This document shows, one piece after another, positions 36,303 through 45,968 of a stretch of 64,000 nucleotides of DNA. The stretch is from GCA-2683135 sp964507445 (GTDB taxonomy: Bacteria > Planctomycetota > GCA-002687715). A program made the position numbers and the translations under genes. Numbering within the stretch: the stretch's first letter is position 1; each line of letters starts with the position of its first letter. The notes beneath the pieces are model-generated. The model did not search any database and had not been told where the DNA came from. It saw nothing but the letters and a program-made list of their open reading frames with translations. The DNA lies in NCBI GenBank assembly GCA_964507445.1, contig CAZDQF010000002.1:124001-188000 (forward strand), read 5' to 3'.

Positions 36303-37748
36303 ATGGCACTGGTTCGACTCCCGGTTGTATTCACGTTGGCGGCTGTCCTGGTGATGGCTCAGGAGACGATGGACTGGACCCGATTCCGGGGACCCAACGG
36401 CTGCGGCATCAGCGAGGGAGCGCCGCTGCCGGACCGCATCGGTCCCGAATCCAATGTCCTCTGGAAGGTGCCGGTGCCTCTCGGGCACTCCTCTCCCGTG
36501 CTCACCGGGACGAAGATCTTCCTCACGGCGGTGCATGAGGACGAGCTGGTGGTGCTCTGCCTCGACAGGAACGACGGGCGGGAGTTGTGGCGCGCCAAGG
36601 CCCCCCGGCCTCGTCGTTCCAGGTTCGACAAGCGCAACAACGGCGCCTCCCCGACCCCCGTGGTGGACGACGACGTGGTGGTGGTCTCGTTCCCCGAGTA
36701 CGGCCTGCTGGGCTACGACCACGACGGCGAGGAGCTGTGGCGTGTCCCCCTCGGCCCCTTCAACAACCTCTACGGCATGGGCGCGTCACCGGTGCTGCAC
36801 GGAGACCGGGTGTTCCTGCCTTGCGATCAGCAGCTGAAGTCCTTCCTGGTGTGCGTCCACAAGCGCACGGGGAAGTTGCTGTGGCGGGTGAACCGCCCCA
36901 TGGCCACCAGCGGCCATTGCACCCCCGTGGTCTGGGCGCCAAAGGGGGAGGACCCGCAGCTGATCCTGCCGGGGTCGTTCTACCTCGACGCCTATGACAT
37001 GAAGACCGGGGCGCGGGTGTGGTGGGTCAGCGGCCTGGCCTTCGAGATGAAGTCGGTCCCCGCCATCCACGACGGCAAGCTGTACATCAACGGGTACGCC
37101 ACGCCGCTCAATCAGCCCGGTAACCAGATCGACGTGGGGACGTTCAAGGACGCCCTGGCCGCCAACGACGGAGACAAGGACGGGAAGATCTCTCGCGAGG
37201 AGATGCCGCGATCCCGCGCCTCCCGGTGGTTCGGGTTCGTGGATCTGGACTCCGACAAGCTGCTGGATGCTGCGGAGTGGCAGTACATGCGGGACGCCCT
37301 CTCCTCCATGAACGGGATGCTCGCCATCAAGCTGGGCGGTGAAGGGGACATGACGGAGAAGAACCACGTCTGGAGTTATCGTCGCTCCGTTCCCCAGCTG
37401 CCTTCGCCTCTGGTCTACGGAGATGTGCTCTACATGCTCAACGATCAGGGCGGTCTCATCGTGTTGCTGCATCCGGACACCGGGGAGGTGATCGTGCGCG
37501 GCCGCCTCGAGGACGCCATGGACAGCTACTACGCCTCTCCCGTGGCAGGGGACGGCAAGATCTACTTCGTCGGTCAGCACGGCAAGATTTCCGTCCTGCG
37601 CCGCGGCGGCGGCCTCAAGCCGGTCTCCGTAAGCGATCTGGGGGAACAGGTCTACGCGACGCCCGCCATCCAGGAGGGACGCATCTACCTGCGCTCCGTC
37701 AGCACCCTCTACTGCTTCGGGAACGACCAGGGCGCCGGCGGTCGTTGA
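36303..37748 (+). CDS. secreted PQQ-like propeller with inserted EF-hand pair
   Basis: This is a 481-residue protein with a signal peptide (ending VMAQ) and GAGGAG before the ATG. It opens with MDWTRFRGPNGCG and has blades such as CLDRNDGRELWRA and VHKRTGKLLWRV. Between blades, residues 289-300 (DGDKDGKISREE) form a canonical calcium-binding EF-hand loop. Residues 314-325 (DLDSDKLLDAAE) form a second loop in which the usual Gly6 is Lys. The insert sits at about two-thirds of the chain, after the strand ending YINGYATPLNQPG. Calcium could therefore control or stabilise this propeller. The other PQQ-like proteins in the window lack the insert. Confidence 0.87.
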   Translation: MALVRLPVVFTLAAVLVMAQETMDWTRFRGPNGCGISEGAPLPDRIGPESNVLWKVPVPLGHSSPVLTGTKIFLTAVHEDELVVLCLDRNDGRELWRAKAPRPRRSRFDKRNNGASPTPVVDDDVVVVSFPEYGLLGYDHDGEELWRVPLGPFNNLYGMGASPVLHGDRVFLPCDQQLKSFLVCVHKRTGKLLWRVNRPMATSGHCTPVVWAPKGEDPQLILPGSFYLDAYDMKTGARVWWVSGLAFEMKSVPAIHDGKLYINGYATPLNQPGNQIDVGTFKDALAANDGDKDGKISREEMPRSRASRWFGFVDLDSDKLLDAAEWQYMRDALSSMNGMLAIKLGGEGDMTEKNHVWSYRRSVPQLPSPLVYGDVLYMLNDQGGLIVLLHPDTGEVIVRGRLEDAMDSYYASPVAGDGKIYFVGQHGKISVLRRGGGLKPVSVSDLGEQVYATPAIQEGRIYLRSVSTLYCFGNDQGAGGR

Positions 37749-37792
37749 GCCCACCCGGGGGCCGTGAGTAGACGGTTCTCCCGTGGTCCCCG

Positions 37793-37798
37793 TAGTCT
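37793..37798 (+). promoter_or_regulatory. possible -10 element (TAGTCT)
   Basis: TAGTCTGTG lies 22 bases before the ATG at 37821. It resembles the TAGACTG elements, but here AAGGAGG intervenes, so the transcript would carry a normal short leader. Confidence 0.35.
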
Positions 37799-37820
37799 GT
37801 GCGGCGAAGGAGGACCTGCC

Positions 37821-38786
37821 ATGGCGACGGAAGCGCTCTGTGACGGATGCGGCCGATCCTGGAAGGTGCCCGACGCGTCTCGCACCTACAAGTGCCGGGA
37901 CTGCGGCGGCAAGGTGGCGGTGGCGTCCGCTGTTCCGGAGCCGGCTGCTCCCGATCCGGCGCCGCCTCCAGCCAACGACCCGCGCAAGGCCAAGACCATC
38001 CAGCGCCCGGGCGTCGCGGCCCTCGCCATGGAGAGCGACGGCGAGAAGCCGAAGGCGCGTCGCGGCAACTCCAACATGGTCAAGTATCTGATCATCGGCG
38101 GTGTGGTGGTGGTCATGGTCGTGGTCCTCGTGCTGTTGACCACGGGCGCCGGTCCCTTGACCCTGGAGGAGCGGCTGGCGGCCTTCCAGCAGACGTGGGC
38201 CTCCGGGTCTCTCGACGACTTGAAGCCATACTTCGACCGCGACTACGTGCGGGTGAGCTGGAAGGACCGGATGGAGGAGACCTTCGCCAACCGCGACTGG
38301 TTGGAATCCCGCCCCGAGCTCACCGAGTTCCGCATCGACGAGCGGGACGCCACCCGGGCGCGGGTCATGTTCACCCTCATGGGGGGGACGCTTCAGACCA
38401 GCTGGATCTCGCGCAATGACGTCTGGGTCTGCGCCGACCGCACCCGGATCCCCAAGTGGGTGATGAAGGAAGACCCTCCCTCCAGCGAGTCCAAGGCGAA
38501 GCTGGAAGACCGGCTGGAGCTGTTCCGCAGCGCGTGGAACGAGAAGCGTTGGGCCGACGTCCAGGAGATGGTCGGTAAGGAGAAGCGCCTGAAGGCCTGG
38601 TACAAGAATCTGGACGAGTACGGGGTCAAGAATGAGGGGCGCATCCCCCTCAAGCCAGGCCCGGAGATCAAGTTCAGCAATCGGGCTCTCGTGCTGGTCG
38701 TGTTCGAAGGCGCGGACGGCGTCGTCCGCAACTCCTGGCGTAAGCACGCCGGGGAGTGGATGCTGACGGGGATCGCCTTCAAGTAG
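37821..38786 (+). CDS. zinc-ribbon, single-pass membrane protein of unknown function
   Basis: This is a 321-residue protein with a strong AAGGAGG site. The N-terminal zinc ribbon has four cysteines (Cys7, Cys10, Cys25, Cys28) in the two-CxxC layout of MJ0042/zinc-ribbon domains. A Pro/Ala-rich linker follows, then one membrane segment (about residues 88-107, LIIGGVVVVMVVVLVLL). The outer part contains two similar helical units starting LEERLAAFQQTWASGSLDDL and LEDRLELFRSAWNEKRWADV, each followed by a small beta sheet, reminiscent of NTF2-like or SnoaL-like tandem domains. The ribbon is probably cytoplasmic with the duplicated domain outside. I do not recognise a named family. Confidence 0.75.
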   Translation: MATEALCDGCGRSWKVPDASRTYKCRDCGGKVAVASAVPEPAAPDPAPPPANDPRKAKTIQRPGVAALAMESDGEKPKARRGNSNMVKYLIIGGVVVVMVVVLVLLTTGAGPLTLEERLAAFQQTWASGSLDDLKPYFDRDYVRVSWKDRMEETFANRDWLESRPELTEFRIDERDATRARVMFTLMGGTLQTSWISRNDVWVCADRTRIPKWVMKEDPPSSESKAKLEDRLELFRSAWNEKRWADVQEMVGKEKRLKAWYKNLDEYGVKNEGRIPLKPGPEIKFSNRALVLVVFEGADGVVRNSWRKHAGEWMLTGIAFK

Positions 38787-38913
38787 GACCCCGCCAGCGG
38801 ACCTCCACGCTGATGGTGACGCCGAGGCCGGCGCCTGGTTCTTGCCCGGGACGCGCTGACGTTCGGGCGCGAGGCCGAGCAGGCGAACAGTCCTTGTGAG
38901 GCGACCTTTGCGC

Positions 38914-39177
38914 TCAGTCAACGAGGGCGTAGAGCCCGTTCCCGAGGGCCTTCAGGCGGCCTCGGTTGGCCAGCTCCTCCCACACCTCCTCGGGGAACCG
39001 ATCCGGGGGGCGGATGCCTGCGATGGCGGAGGAGCCGCCGCTGGAGAGCCCGTGCCCGCCGAGCCCCGATTCGTCATCCAGCCGGGTCAGCTTCATGCGT
39101 TTGCGGAACGCCTTCAGGGCGCTCTTGAGGGTGGCCTTGTCCAAGGGTGGGGGCAGGTCTTCCGCGGGTTCGGTCAT
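38914..39177 (-). CDS. small conserved protein of unknown function
   Basis: This is an 87-residue protein from ATG 39177 with GGAGG upstream. It has no signal peptide. It is helical with a basic centre (LKSALKAFRKRMKLTRLDDES), a Gly/Ser-rich turn and a C-terminal segment IRPPDRFPEEVWEELANRGRLKALGNGLYALV. This pattern looks like a small conserved cytoplasmic protein with a winged-helix-like end. I recall similar small proteins in Planctomycetes, but no function is known to me. Confidence 0.7.
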   Translation of the reverse strand: MTEPAEDLPPPLDKATLKSALKAFRKRMKLTRLDDESGLGGHGLSSGGSSAIAGIRPPDRFPEEVWEELANRGRLKALGNGLYALVD

Positions 39178-39234
39178 GGGGAGCCTCCGGCGTGGTCAAT
39201 CGGTCGGGGCGTCACCGTACCACGGCCTTTGACG

Positions 39235-39240
39235 TACGCT
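39235..39240 (+). promoter_or_regulatory. TANNNT -10-like hexamer (TACGCT) before 39246
   Basis: TACGCT lies five bases before GTG 39246. No ribosome binding site is visible, which fits a leaderless transcript. Confidence 0.35.
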
Positions 39241-39245
39241 GATCC

Positions 39246-40181
39246 GTGAGATCGCCGGTGAGCAGCAGCTTCAGAGATGACCCCGTCACGGCCTTGTTGA
39301 GACGGTCCCCCACGGTCTTCGTGGACGGGGGGTTGGCCACGGAGCTGGAGGTGCGCGGCCATCAGCTGCGGGACGAGTTGTGGTCGGCGCGTCTGCTGGC
39401 AGATGACCCGGCGGCGTTGCGGGCCGTCCATGGGGACTACGTGGCGGCGGGGGCCGATGTGTTGGTGTCGGCCAGCTATCAGGCCACCTTCGATGGGTTC
39501 GAGCGTGTTCGTGGTTGCGGTCGGGAAGACGCGGCGCGGTTGCTGCGGCGTTCGGTGGATGTGGCGAGAGAGGCGGCGGGGGATGACGGGCCCTTGGTGG
39601 CGGCCAGCGTCGGTCCCTACGGCGCTGCGCTGGCTGACGGCTCGGAGTACACCGGCGACTACGATCTGGACACCGAGGGGCTGCATCGATGGCACCGGGA
39701 TCGCTTCCGGGTCCTGGCGGAGAGCGGCGCTGACCTGCTGGCCATGGAGACGGTGCCGTCCCTGTCGGAAGCGCGGGCCTTGCTGCGCTTGCTGGACGAG
39801 ACCCCGGGCCCGCCGGGTTGGATCAGCTTCAGCTGCCGGGATGATGAGCGGATCGCGGACGGGACCCCGCTGGCCGACTGCGTGGCCGCCGTGGCGGACC
39901 ACCCGGGGCTGGTGGCTGTCGGCGTCAACTGCACGCCCCCTCGCTTCGTGGAGTCCCTGGTCTCCATCGCCGCGTCCCGGACCTCCCTGCCCATCATCGC
40001 CTACCCCAACTCCGGCGAGCGCTGGGACGCCGCATCCCGTTGCTGGCACGGTGACCCGGCGCCGGACCGGTTCGTGGACGAGGCCGTACGCTGGCGCGCC
40101 GCCGGCGCCCGGCTCATCGGGGGGTGTTGCCGGACGGGTCCGGAGCACGTGCGTCGGCTGCGTGCCCGCCTGCTCTCCTGA
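39246..40181 (+). CDS. mmuM: homocysteine S-methyltransferase
   Basis: This is a 311-residue cytoplasmic enzyme from GTG 39246. It has the Hcy-methyltransferase TIM-barrel signature: FVDGGLATELEVRGH near the N-terminus, SASYQATFDGF, AASVGPYGAALADGSEYTG, and the zinc cysteines Cys229 in GVNCTPP and Cys294-Cys295 in GGCCRTGP. These enzymes methylate homocysteine to methionine, usually with S-methylmethionine or S-adenosylmethionine as donor (MmuM type), rather than methyl-cobalamin as in MetH, whose extra domains are absent. The 3' end overlaps the convergent membrane protein gene by 68 bases. Confidence 0.92.
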   Translation: MRSPVSSSFRDDPVTALLRRSPTVFVDGGLATELEVRGHQLRDELWSARLLADDPAALRAVHGDYVAAGADVLVSASYQATFDGFERVRGCGREDAARLLRRSVDVAREAAGDDGPLVAASVGPYGAALADGSEYTGDYDLDTEGLHRWHRDRFRVLAESGADLLAMETVPSLSEARALLRLLDETPGPPGWISFSCRDDERIADGTPLADCVAAVADHPGLVAVGVNCTPPRFVESLVSIAASRTSLPIIAYPNSGERWDAASRCWHGDPAPDRFVDEAVRWRAAGARLIGGCCRTGPEHVRRLRARLLS

Positions 40182-42039
40182 GGCCCAGGGCCGACGCGGC
40201 CCACAGGGCGGCGGCGAAGTTCACGTGACCGATGACCCGCGGCCCCGCGGTGCCCCAGTGCCAGTCGATGTCGTGGGGGGAGCCCAGGAACACCAGGACG
40301 TAGAGGGCGCATCCTCCGAGGGTCACCAGGCCCGGAAGCAACACCCGCGGATCGCGGAGCTCGCGCCACACGAGCAGGGTGCTGGCCAGGCCCAGCAGCA
40401 CGAGGAATGACGAGGCCCTCGGGGCCAGCAGGTAATCCGTACCGAACCACCGCAGCAGGTCCGGGGCGCGGTCGCCGCCGACAGCGACCAGCTGGCTGAA
40501 CAGCCCGCCCCCGTCGCCGGGGCGGAAGAGGTCATTGTGCAGGCCCAGGGACGCGTTCCAGCCCCAGACCGCAGCCGCCACGGCGGCGCCCACGAGGAAC
40601 GCTGGCGTCACCACGGGCTTGCCCGTGGGCGCGGGTGCGGCCATCCGACCCGCGAGTCGGGTGATCACCATGGCGAGCAGCAGCACCACGGTCAGGGCCA
40701 GGCCCTCGTGCTTGGAGGAGACCATGAGGGCGAGCCCCAGGGGCATGGCCACGCGGGCAAAGCGTCGGTCTCCCCGCCACCACTCCAGGGCGCCGTCCAG
40801 GGCGACCAGCAGCCCGAACCGGACCATGGGATCACAGAGCGCCCGTTGGGGTCCGATGCAGGTGGCGAGGAACGCTCCGGCGACGATCATGGCCGCCGCC
40901 GGTTCCCGGGTGCGGCGTGCGATCGCTCCCGCCAGGTACAGCAGCGCCGCCAGCTCGAACAGCTGGATCGGGAGCCGCAGCCAGCCGCCGATGGCGTCGT
41001 CATGACCGATGTGCATCCACACCTGGAGCAGCGGCCCGAGGGGCGGGTAGTCCGGGTGGTGGATGGACCGTCCCAGGTGGTTCCGGTAGTCCTCGTTGAA
41101 GCCGCCGGATTCCGTGATGGCCACCGCCTTGGACGTCCAGATGATCTGTTCGTCTCCCTGGAACGGCTCGTCCATCCAGCCGACCCACTGCGCCCCCAGC
41201 CACAGGGCCACGGCGGCGATGGCGACGCCCATGACCGGGTCGGTGAGGCCCTCGGGCCAGGGACCCCGCGCCGTTCGCCAGAGCGGGACCAGGGCGGCGA
41301 GGGTCAGCAACCCGATCACCCAGCGCGCCAGGGCCAGGTTCTCCAGGGAGCCCGCCGCCATCACCACCAACGCCACCACCAGGGTCCCCAGGACCCAGGC
41401 CAGGGCCACTCCGCGGAGCCCGAAGCCGTGGACCCCGCAGCGCAGCATGAGCGCGGCGGCGGACCCGATGACCAGGACCTGGATCAGCGACCACCAGGGG
41501 GAGTTGAGGACGCGGGCGAGCCCGGAGGCGTCATGGTCCGGCTCCTCGGTTCCGGTCGCTCCCGGTGTCAGGTCACCCCAGTCCAGCTGGTAGCAGACCA
41601 CGTCATCGTCGTCGCCCCATGGGTCCAGGTGCTCCCGGTCGGTCTGGTCCGCGATCTCCTCGGGCATGACGAGGAAGGTCGGGATGCGCTCCTTCGGCTC
41701 CACGTTGTCGCGGAACTCCGCCGGGGTCTGGGGGAGGCCGCCGAAGAAGACCGCCGTCTTCCGGGGCCACATTCGGGTGTGGAAGTCGCCAGGGATGTCG
41801 AGGTCGAGCTGCTCGTAGGAGTCCGGGAGCAGCAGGATGACCCGGGTCTCCGTGGGGGTCGTGCGGGCGAGGGTGAGGGCGCGGAACAGCACCGCGCGCT
41901 GGGCGCGGTCCGCCTCCGGGAGGTCGAGGACGACACGGCTCAGGGGGTCCGGGCGTGCGGTCATGCTGAGGACCGCCACGGCGATCAACCAGACGGTGAC
42001 GAGCAGCTCGGTGGACCGCGATCGGATGAGGGCGCGCAT
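40114..42039 (-). CDS. GT-C-like polytopic membrane protein (fused form)
   Basis: This is a 641-residue protein with one N-terminal membrane anchor, a soluble domain (residues about 30-165; VILLLPDSYEQLD, VFFGGLPQTPAEF, FLVMPEEIAD) and about ten membrane segments. The first membrane loop carries FQGDEQIIWTSKAVAIT and HHPDYPPLGPL, whose Asp/Glu-rich motif and conserved Pro-Asp-Tyr-Pro recall GT-C glycosyltransferases (ArnT/PMT-like), which take sugars from polyprenyl phosphates. Later motifs are VSSKHEGLAL and WHWGTAGPRV. It is a paralogue of the gene pair 42808-44621 and lies beside a GT2 enzyme that could make its lipid-linked sugar donor. The acceptor is unknown. Confidence 0.75.
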   Translation of the reverse strand: MRALIRSRSTELLVTVWLIAVAVLSMTARPDPLSRVVLDLPEADRAQRAVLFRALTLARTTPTETRVILLLPDSYEQLDLDIPGDFHTRMWPRKTAVFFGGLPQTPAEFRDNVEPKERIPTFLVMPEEIADQTDREHLDPWGDDDDVVCYQLDWGDLTPGATGTEEPDHDASGLARVLNSPWWSLIQVLVIGSAAALMLRCGVHGFGLRGVALAWVLGTLVVALVVMAAGSLENLALARWVIGLLTLAALVPLWRTARGPWPEGLTDPVMGVAIAAVALWLGAQWVGWMDEPFQGDEQIIWTSKAVAITESGGFNEDYRNHLGRSIHHPDYPPLGPLLQVWMHIGHDDAIGGWLRLPIQLFELAALLYLAGAIARRTREPAAAMIVAGAFLATCIGPQRALCDPMVRFGLLVALDGALEWWRGDRRFARVAMPLGLALMVSSKHEGLALTVVLLLAMVITRLAGRMAAPAPTGKPVVTPAFLVGAAVAAAVWGWNASLGLHNDLFRPGDGGGLFSQLVAVGGDRAPDLLRWFGTDYLLAPRASSFLVLLGLASTLLVWRELRDPRVLLPGLVTLGGCALYVLVFLGSPHDIDWHWGTAGPRVIGHVNFAAALWAASALGLRRAGGHAADARAPDPSGNTPR

Positions 42040-42080
42040 GCGTCAAGAGGGAGGGCGAGCGCCCCCGGCGGGGATCGTAC

Positions 42081-42086
42081 TACAAT
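42081..42086 (+). promoter_or_regulatory. -10 element (TACAAT)
   Basis: TACAAT, close to the sigma-70 consensus, lies upstream of the GT2 gene and leaves room for a leader containing the GGAGGG site before GTG 42122. Confidence 0.4.
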
Positions 42087-42121
42087 GCCGCCACTTGCAG
42101 CCCATGGGAGGGACCAGCCGC

Positions 42122-42807
<686 letters not shown>

Positions 42808-42811
<4 letters not shown>

Positions 42812-44193
42812 TCGCTGCGCGCCAGCCCGGCACGGGCGAGGGCCGCTCCGGCCCAGGCGGCGGCCACCAGGTTGAGCTGGGACAGGACGCGGCTGCCTGC
42901 CGTATCCCAGTGCCACTCCATGCGCCGGGGGGTCATGGCGAACACCAGCAAGAAGGCCGCGGTTCCACCCAGGGCCACCAGGGCCGGGAGCAGCACGTCC
43001 GTTCGCCGCCACTCCCTGATGGCGACGGCGGTGGCGGTGACGGCCAGCAGGAGCAACAGGGCGGAACTCTCGGCGCTCAGCAGGAAGCCACCGGCGAACC
43101 GTCTCAGCAGGAGGCCTGCCCGCCCCGCCGCCATGGAGACGGGTGACGGACCGGTGGACTGCCTGGTGCTCTGGACCAGGTCGTTCTCGATGCCCGAGGC
43201 CTGATTCCACTGCCATGTCCCCGCCACCACTGCGGCGGTCAGCAGGAACGCCACGGTGATGGCACCCGCGGAACCGGGGGAGGGTCGGGGACGCGGCCGC
43301 GCGACCAACTGGGCGATGACCATGGCCAGCACCAGGACGATGGCCAGGGCCGTGCCTTCGTGTTTGGACGCCGCCATGAGCAGCAGCCCCGAGCACAGGG
43401 GCGCCCTCCCGCGTTCGCGGCCGGTGAGGACGCACACCGCCCCGTCCGTCGCCATGAGGGCGCCCAGGGCCACCATGCGGTCCGCGCCGCAGGTGGGGAG
43501 CAGGTACCAGGTGGTCAGGAAGGCCCCCGCCGTCAGCAGCGCCGTCGGTCCCGGTCGCAGGGTTCGTCGGAGGACCCCGGCCAGATAGAGGAGGGCGCAC
43601 AGGTCGAACAGCTGGATCGGCCACCTCACCTGGGTGCCGACGTCCTCACCGCCGCTCACGGACATCCAAAGGAGCAGCAGCGGATTGAGGGCCGGATAGT
43701 CCGGGTGATACACCAGCGCGCGGCGCGGGTGCAGCGCCTCCCTGTACTCCTCGCCGAAACCTCCCGCCTCGCGCGCCAGCTCGGCGCGGGCCGCCCAGAT
43801 GTCCTTCTCGTCACCCCTCAGGGGCACCTCGTTGAACTGGGCCCAGCCCACCACGAGCCAGGCGGCGACGATCATCAGCGTCCCGACGAGGACGGGGCTC
43901 CCCAGGGGGCTCGGTGGTGAGGGATGAGCCCGGCGTAACCAGGACAGGGTCACGGCGCCTGCCAGGGAGAGGACGCTCAGGCCTCCCACCATCCAGACGG
44001 CCAGCTGGAGAGACTCCATCAGCCCCGCCCAGAGGAGCACCAGACCGACCACGAGGGTCCCTCCCGTCCACACCACGGCGAGCCCGCGGAGTCCAAGGGA
44101 GGACGGCTTGAAGCGGCAGAGCAGGCACGTCCCGTATCCCACCAGGAGGATCTGCAGCAGGGCGAGGATGGAGGACCAGGAGGGGAGGGTCAT
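42808..44193 (-). CDS. GT-C-like polytopic membrane protein (split form, membrane part)
   Basis: This is a 461-residue protein from ATG 44193, which overlaps the stop of the upstream small gene as ATGA. About ten membrane segments are predicted. Loop motifs LRGDEKDIWAARAELA, YHPDYPALNPLL and IQLFDLCALLYLAGVLRR match the fused paralogue at 40114-42039, as do MAASKHEGTALAIVLVLAMVI and WHWDTAGSRVLSQLN. A GT-C glycosyltransferase fold is likely, using a polyprenyl-phosphate sugar from the adjacent GT2 enzyme. An earlier in-frame start exists, but it lies inside the upstream gene and adds a low-complexity leader. Confidence 0.78.
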
Positions 44194-44621
44194 GGCCAGC
44201 GAATCCTCGATGCGGTGAGCGAGCCCAGGGTCCGGAAGGTCTCCAGCCGGGAGCCGTCGAACGGGCTGTCCGCGAAGTCGGGGAGGATCAGGAATGCCGG
44301 ACGACCGCGCCATTGCGGCGGCGGCCGGAACTCCCGCAGCTCGGGGGGGATGGCGCCGAAGAACACATCCACGCGGCGAGGAGCCAGGTACCGGGCGCTG
44401 TCCTCGGCGATCTTGCTCCGGAACCGTTCGTGCTCCGCCGGCAGGACCACGATCACCCAGGATTCTTCGGGCAGCTTGAGGACGAGATTGAAGCAGTCCG
44501 CCATCAGGCGCTCGCCGCCGGCCTCAGCGCTCATGTCCAGATTGCGCCGGATACCGTTGGAGGCGGCCACGGTCCCGAACCAGACCAGGAGGAGGGCGGT
44601 CATCAGTCTTGTGCGCGACAT
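44190..44621 (-). CDS. small exported protein, split N-terminal domain of GT-C-like paralogue
   Basis: This is a 143-residue protein with an N-terminal hydrophobic segment (MTALLLVWFGTVAAS) and a soluble domain. VIVVLPAEHERF, DVFFGAIPPELREF and AFLILPDFAD align with the N-terminal soluble domain of the fused protein at 40114-42039 (VILLLPDSYEQL, AVFFGGLPQTPAEF, TFLVMPEEIAD). The gene is translationally coupled (ATGA) to the membrane part, so the two products probably form one complex equivalent to the fused protein. GTG 44627 is an alternative start two codons upstream. No function is known for this domain. Confidence 0.75.
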   Translation of the reverse strand: MSRTRLMTALLLVWFGTVAASNGIRRNLDMSAEAGGERLMADCFNLVLKLPEESWVIVVLPAEHERFRSKIAEDSARYLAPRRVDVFFGAIPPELREFRPPPQWRGRPAFLILPDFADSPFDGSRLETFRTLGSLTASRIRWP

Positions 44622-44658
44622 GAGCACGACGCGGCGGCCGGTCCGGCGCCGCTTCTCC

Positions 44659-44664
44659 TACAAT
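44659..44664 (+). promoter_or_regulatory. -10 element (TACAAT) before 44739
   Basis: TACAAT lies in the divergent intergenic region about 75 bases before the PQQ-like ATG at 44739. It is close to the sigma-70 consensus, but no clear -35 box is seen. Confidence 0.35.
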
Positions 44665-44738
44665 ACTCCGAGCGGACCAACCCGGCGCGTGGCCAGGACA
44701 CGGTGGTCCGATTCGTCCGCGCCAGGAGGCTCCTCATC

Positions 44739-45968
44739 ATGTCGACTCGACTCGCCGCGGTCCTGATCCTCTCCGCCCACGTCCTGTCGGCTCAGGACTG
44801 GACCCGCTTCCGCGGAGACCGGGGCCTGGGTCTGGGGAAGGGGAGCGACATCCCCGTCACCTTCGACTTGCAGGAGGTCAACTGGAAGCTGCGTTTGCCC
44901 GGGAAGGGGCATTCGTCACCGGTCACCTGGAAGGGACTCCTGTTCGTCACCTGCGAGGGGGAGGAGCGGGGCAAGCGCTTCCTCGTCTGCGTGGACACCA
45001 AGACGGGGAAGGAGCGTTGGCGGCTCGAGCGAGGCTTCTCTCCCCATCCGCAACATCGGTTCAACAGCTTCGCCTCTTCCACTCCGGCGGTGGACCAGGA
45101 CAGGGTCTATCTCCTGTGGTCCAGCGGAGAGACGCTCATCGCCGCGGCCGTGGATCATGAGGGCGTGCCCGTCTGGCGGCGAGAGGTGGGCGGCTTCAAG
45201 GCGCAGCACGGGAGCGGCGTGTCGCCGGTGGTCGTCGCAGACACGATGATCGTCTGCAACGACAACGAGAAGCGGCCGAGCTTCATCATGGGACTGGACC
45301 GGGCCACCGGCGAGGTGCGATGGAAGCATGACCGGAAGTCGAGCACCGCGTCCTACGCCACCCCCCTCGTTCGCGGTCAGGGAGAAGAGACGGAGATCAT
45401 CCTCTCCAGCACCTCTCACGGGGTGACGAGCCTGAACCCGAAGACCGGGTCCCTCAACTGGGAGACCGGGCCGGTCTTCAAGGACCAGCGGTGTGTCGGG
45501 GTCCCGGCCATCGCCGACGGCGTGCTGCTGGCCTGCGCAGGTACCGGCGGCGGCGGTAAGCAGAGCCTGGCCCTGCGGCTGCCCGCGGCGGGCGACGGTG
45601 AGTCGCCGCAGAAGCTGTATTCCCCTCGGCGGGCCCTGAGTTACGTCCCGGGCCCGCTGGGCGTGGGCGAGCGGTTCTACATCTTCAGCGACGGCGGCGT
45701 GGTGAGCTGCCTGAAGGCCGCTGACGGTGAGCTGGTCTGGCGGTCCCGGCTTGAGGCTTCGTTCTACGGGTCACCGATCTGCGTCGGGGACCGGATCTAC
45801 GCCGTGAGCCGGTCCGGCGAGCTGTTCGTCATCGCGGCCCGGGACCGGTTCGAGCTGCTCGGCAAGGTGGGCCTGGGTGAGCCGGCATCCGCGAGCCCGG
45901 CGGTGGCGGACGGCGTCCTGTACCTGCGGACGGACCACCACGTCATCTCGGTCGGGGGCGGGGACTAG
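44739..45968 (+). CDS. secreted PQQ-like beta-propeller protein
   Basis: This is a 409-residue protein from ATG 44739 with CCAGGAGG upstream. The signal peptide ends HVLSAQ and the mature chain begins DWTRFRGDRGLG. Blades include CVDTKTGKERWRLE, GLDRATGEVRWKH, SLNPKTGSLNWET and CLKAADGELVWRS. The last blade (GELFVIAARDRFELLGKVGL) matches the C-terminal part of the miniature protein at 33936-34301. Its stop overlaps the convergent small charged gene by four bases. It is an extracytoplasmic propeller of unknown ligand. Confidence 0.86.
   Translation: MSTRLAAVLILSAHVLSAQDWTRFRGDRGLGLGKGSDIPVTFDLQEVNWKLRLPGKGHSSPVTWKGLLFVTCEGEERGKRFLVCVDTKTGKERWRLERGFSPHPQHRFNSFASSTPAVDQDRVYLLWSSGETLIAAAVDHEGVPVWRREVGGFKAQHGSGVSPVVVADTMIVCNDNEKRPSFIMGLDRATGEVRWKHDRKSSTASYATPLVRGQGEETEIILSSTSHGVTSLNPKTGSLNWETGPVFKDQRCVGVPAIADGVLLACAGTGGGGKQSLALRLPAAGDGESPQKLYSPRRALSYVPGPLGVGERFYIFSDGGVVSCLKAADGELVWRSRLEASFYGSPICVGDRIYAVSRSGELFVIAARDRFELLGKVGLGEPASASPAVADGVLYLRTDHHVISVGGGD

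Noticed and set aside
36786..38921. 711-codon minus-strand frame spanning two plus-strand genes
   Set aside because: It covers parts of the EF-hand PQQ-like and zinc-ribbon genes, both strongly supported, and has shadow composition.
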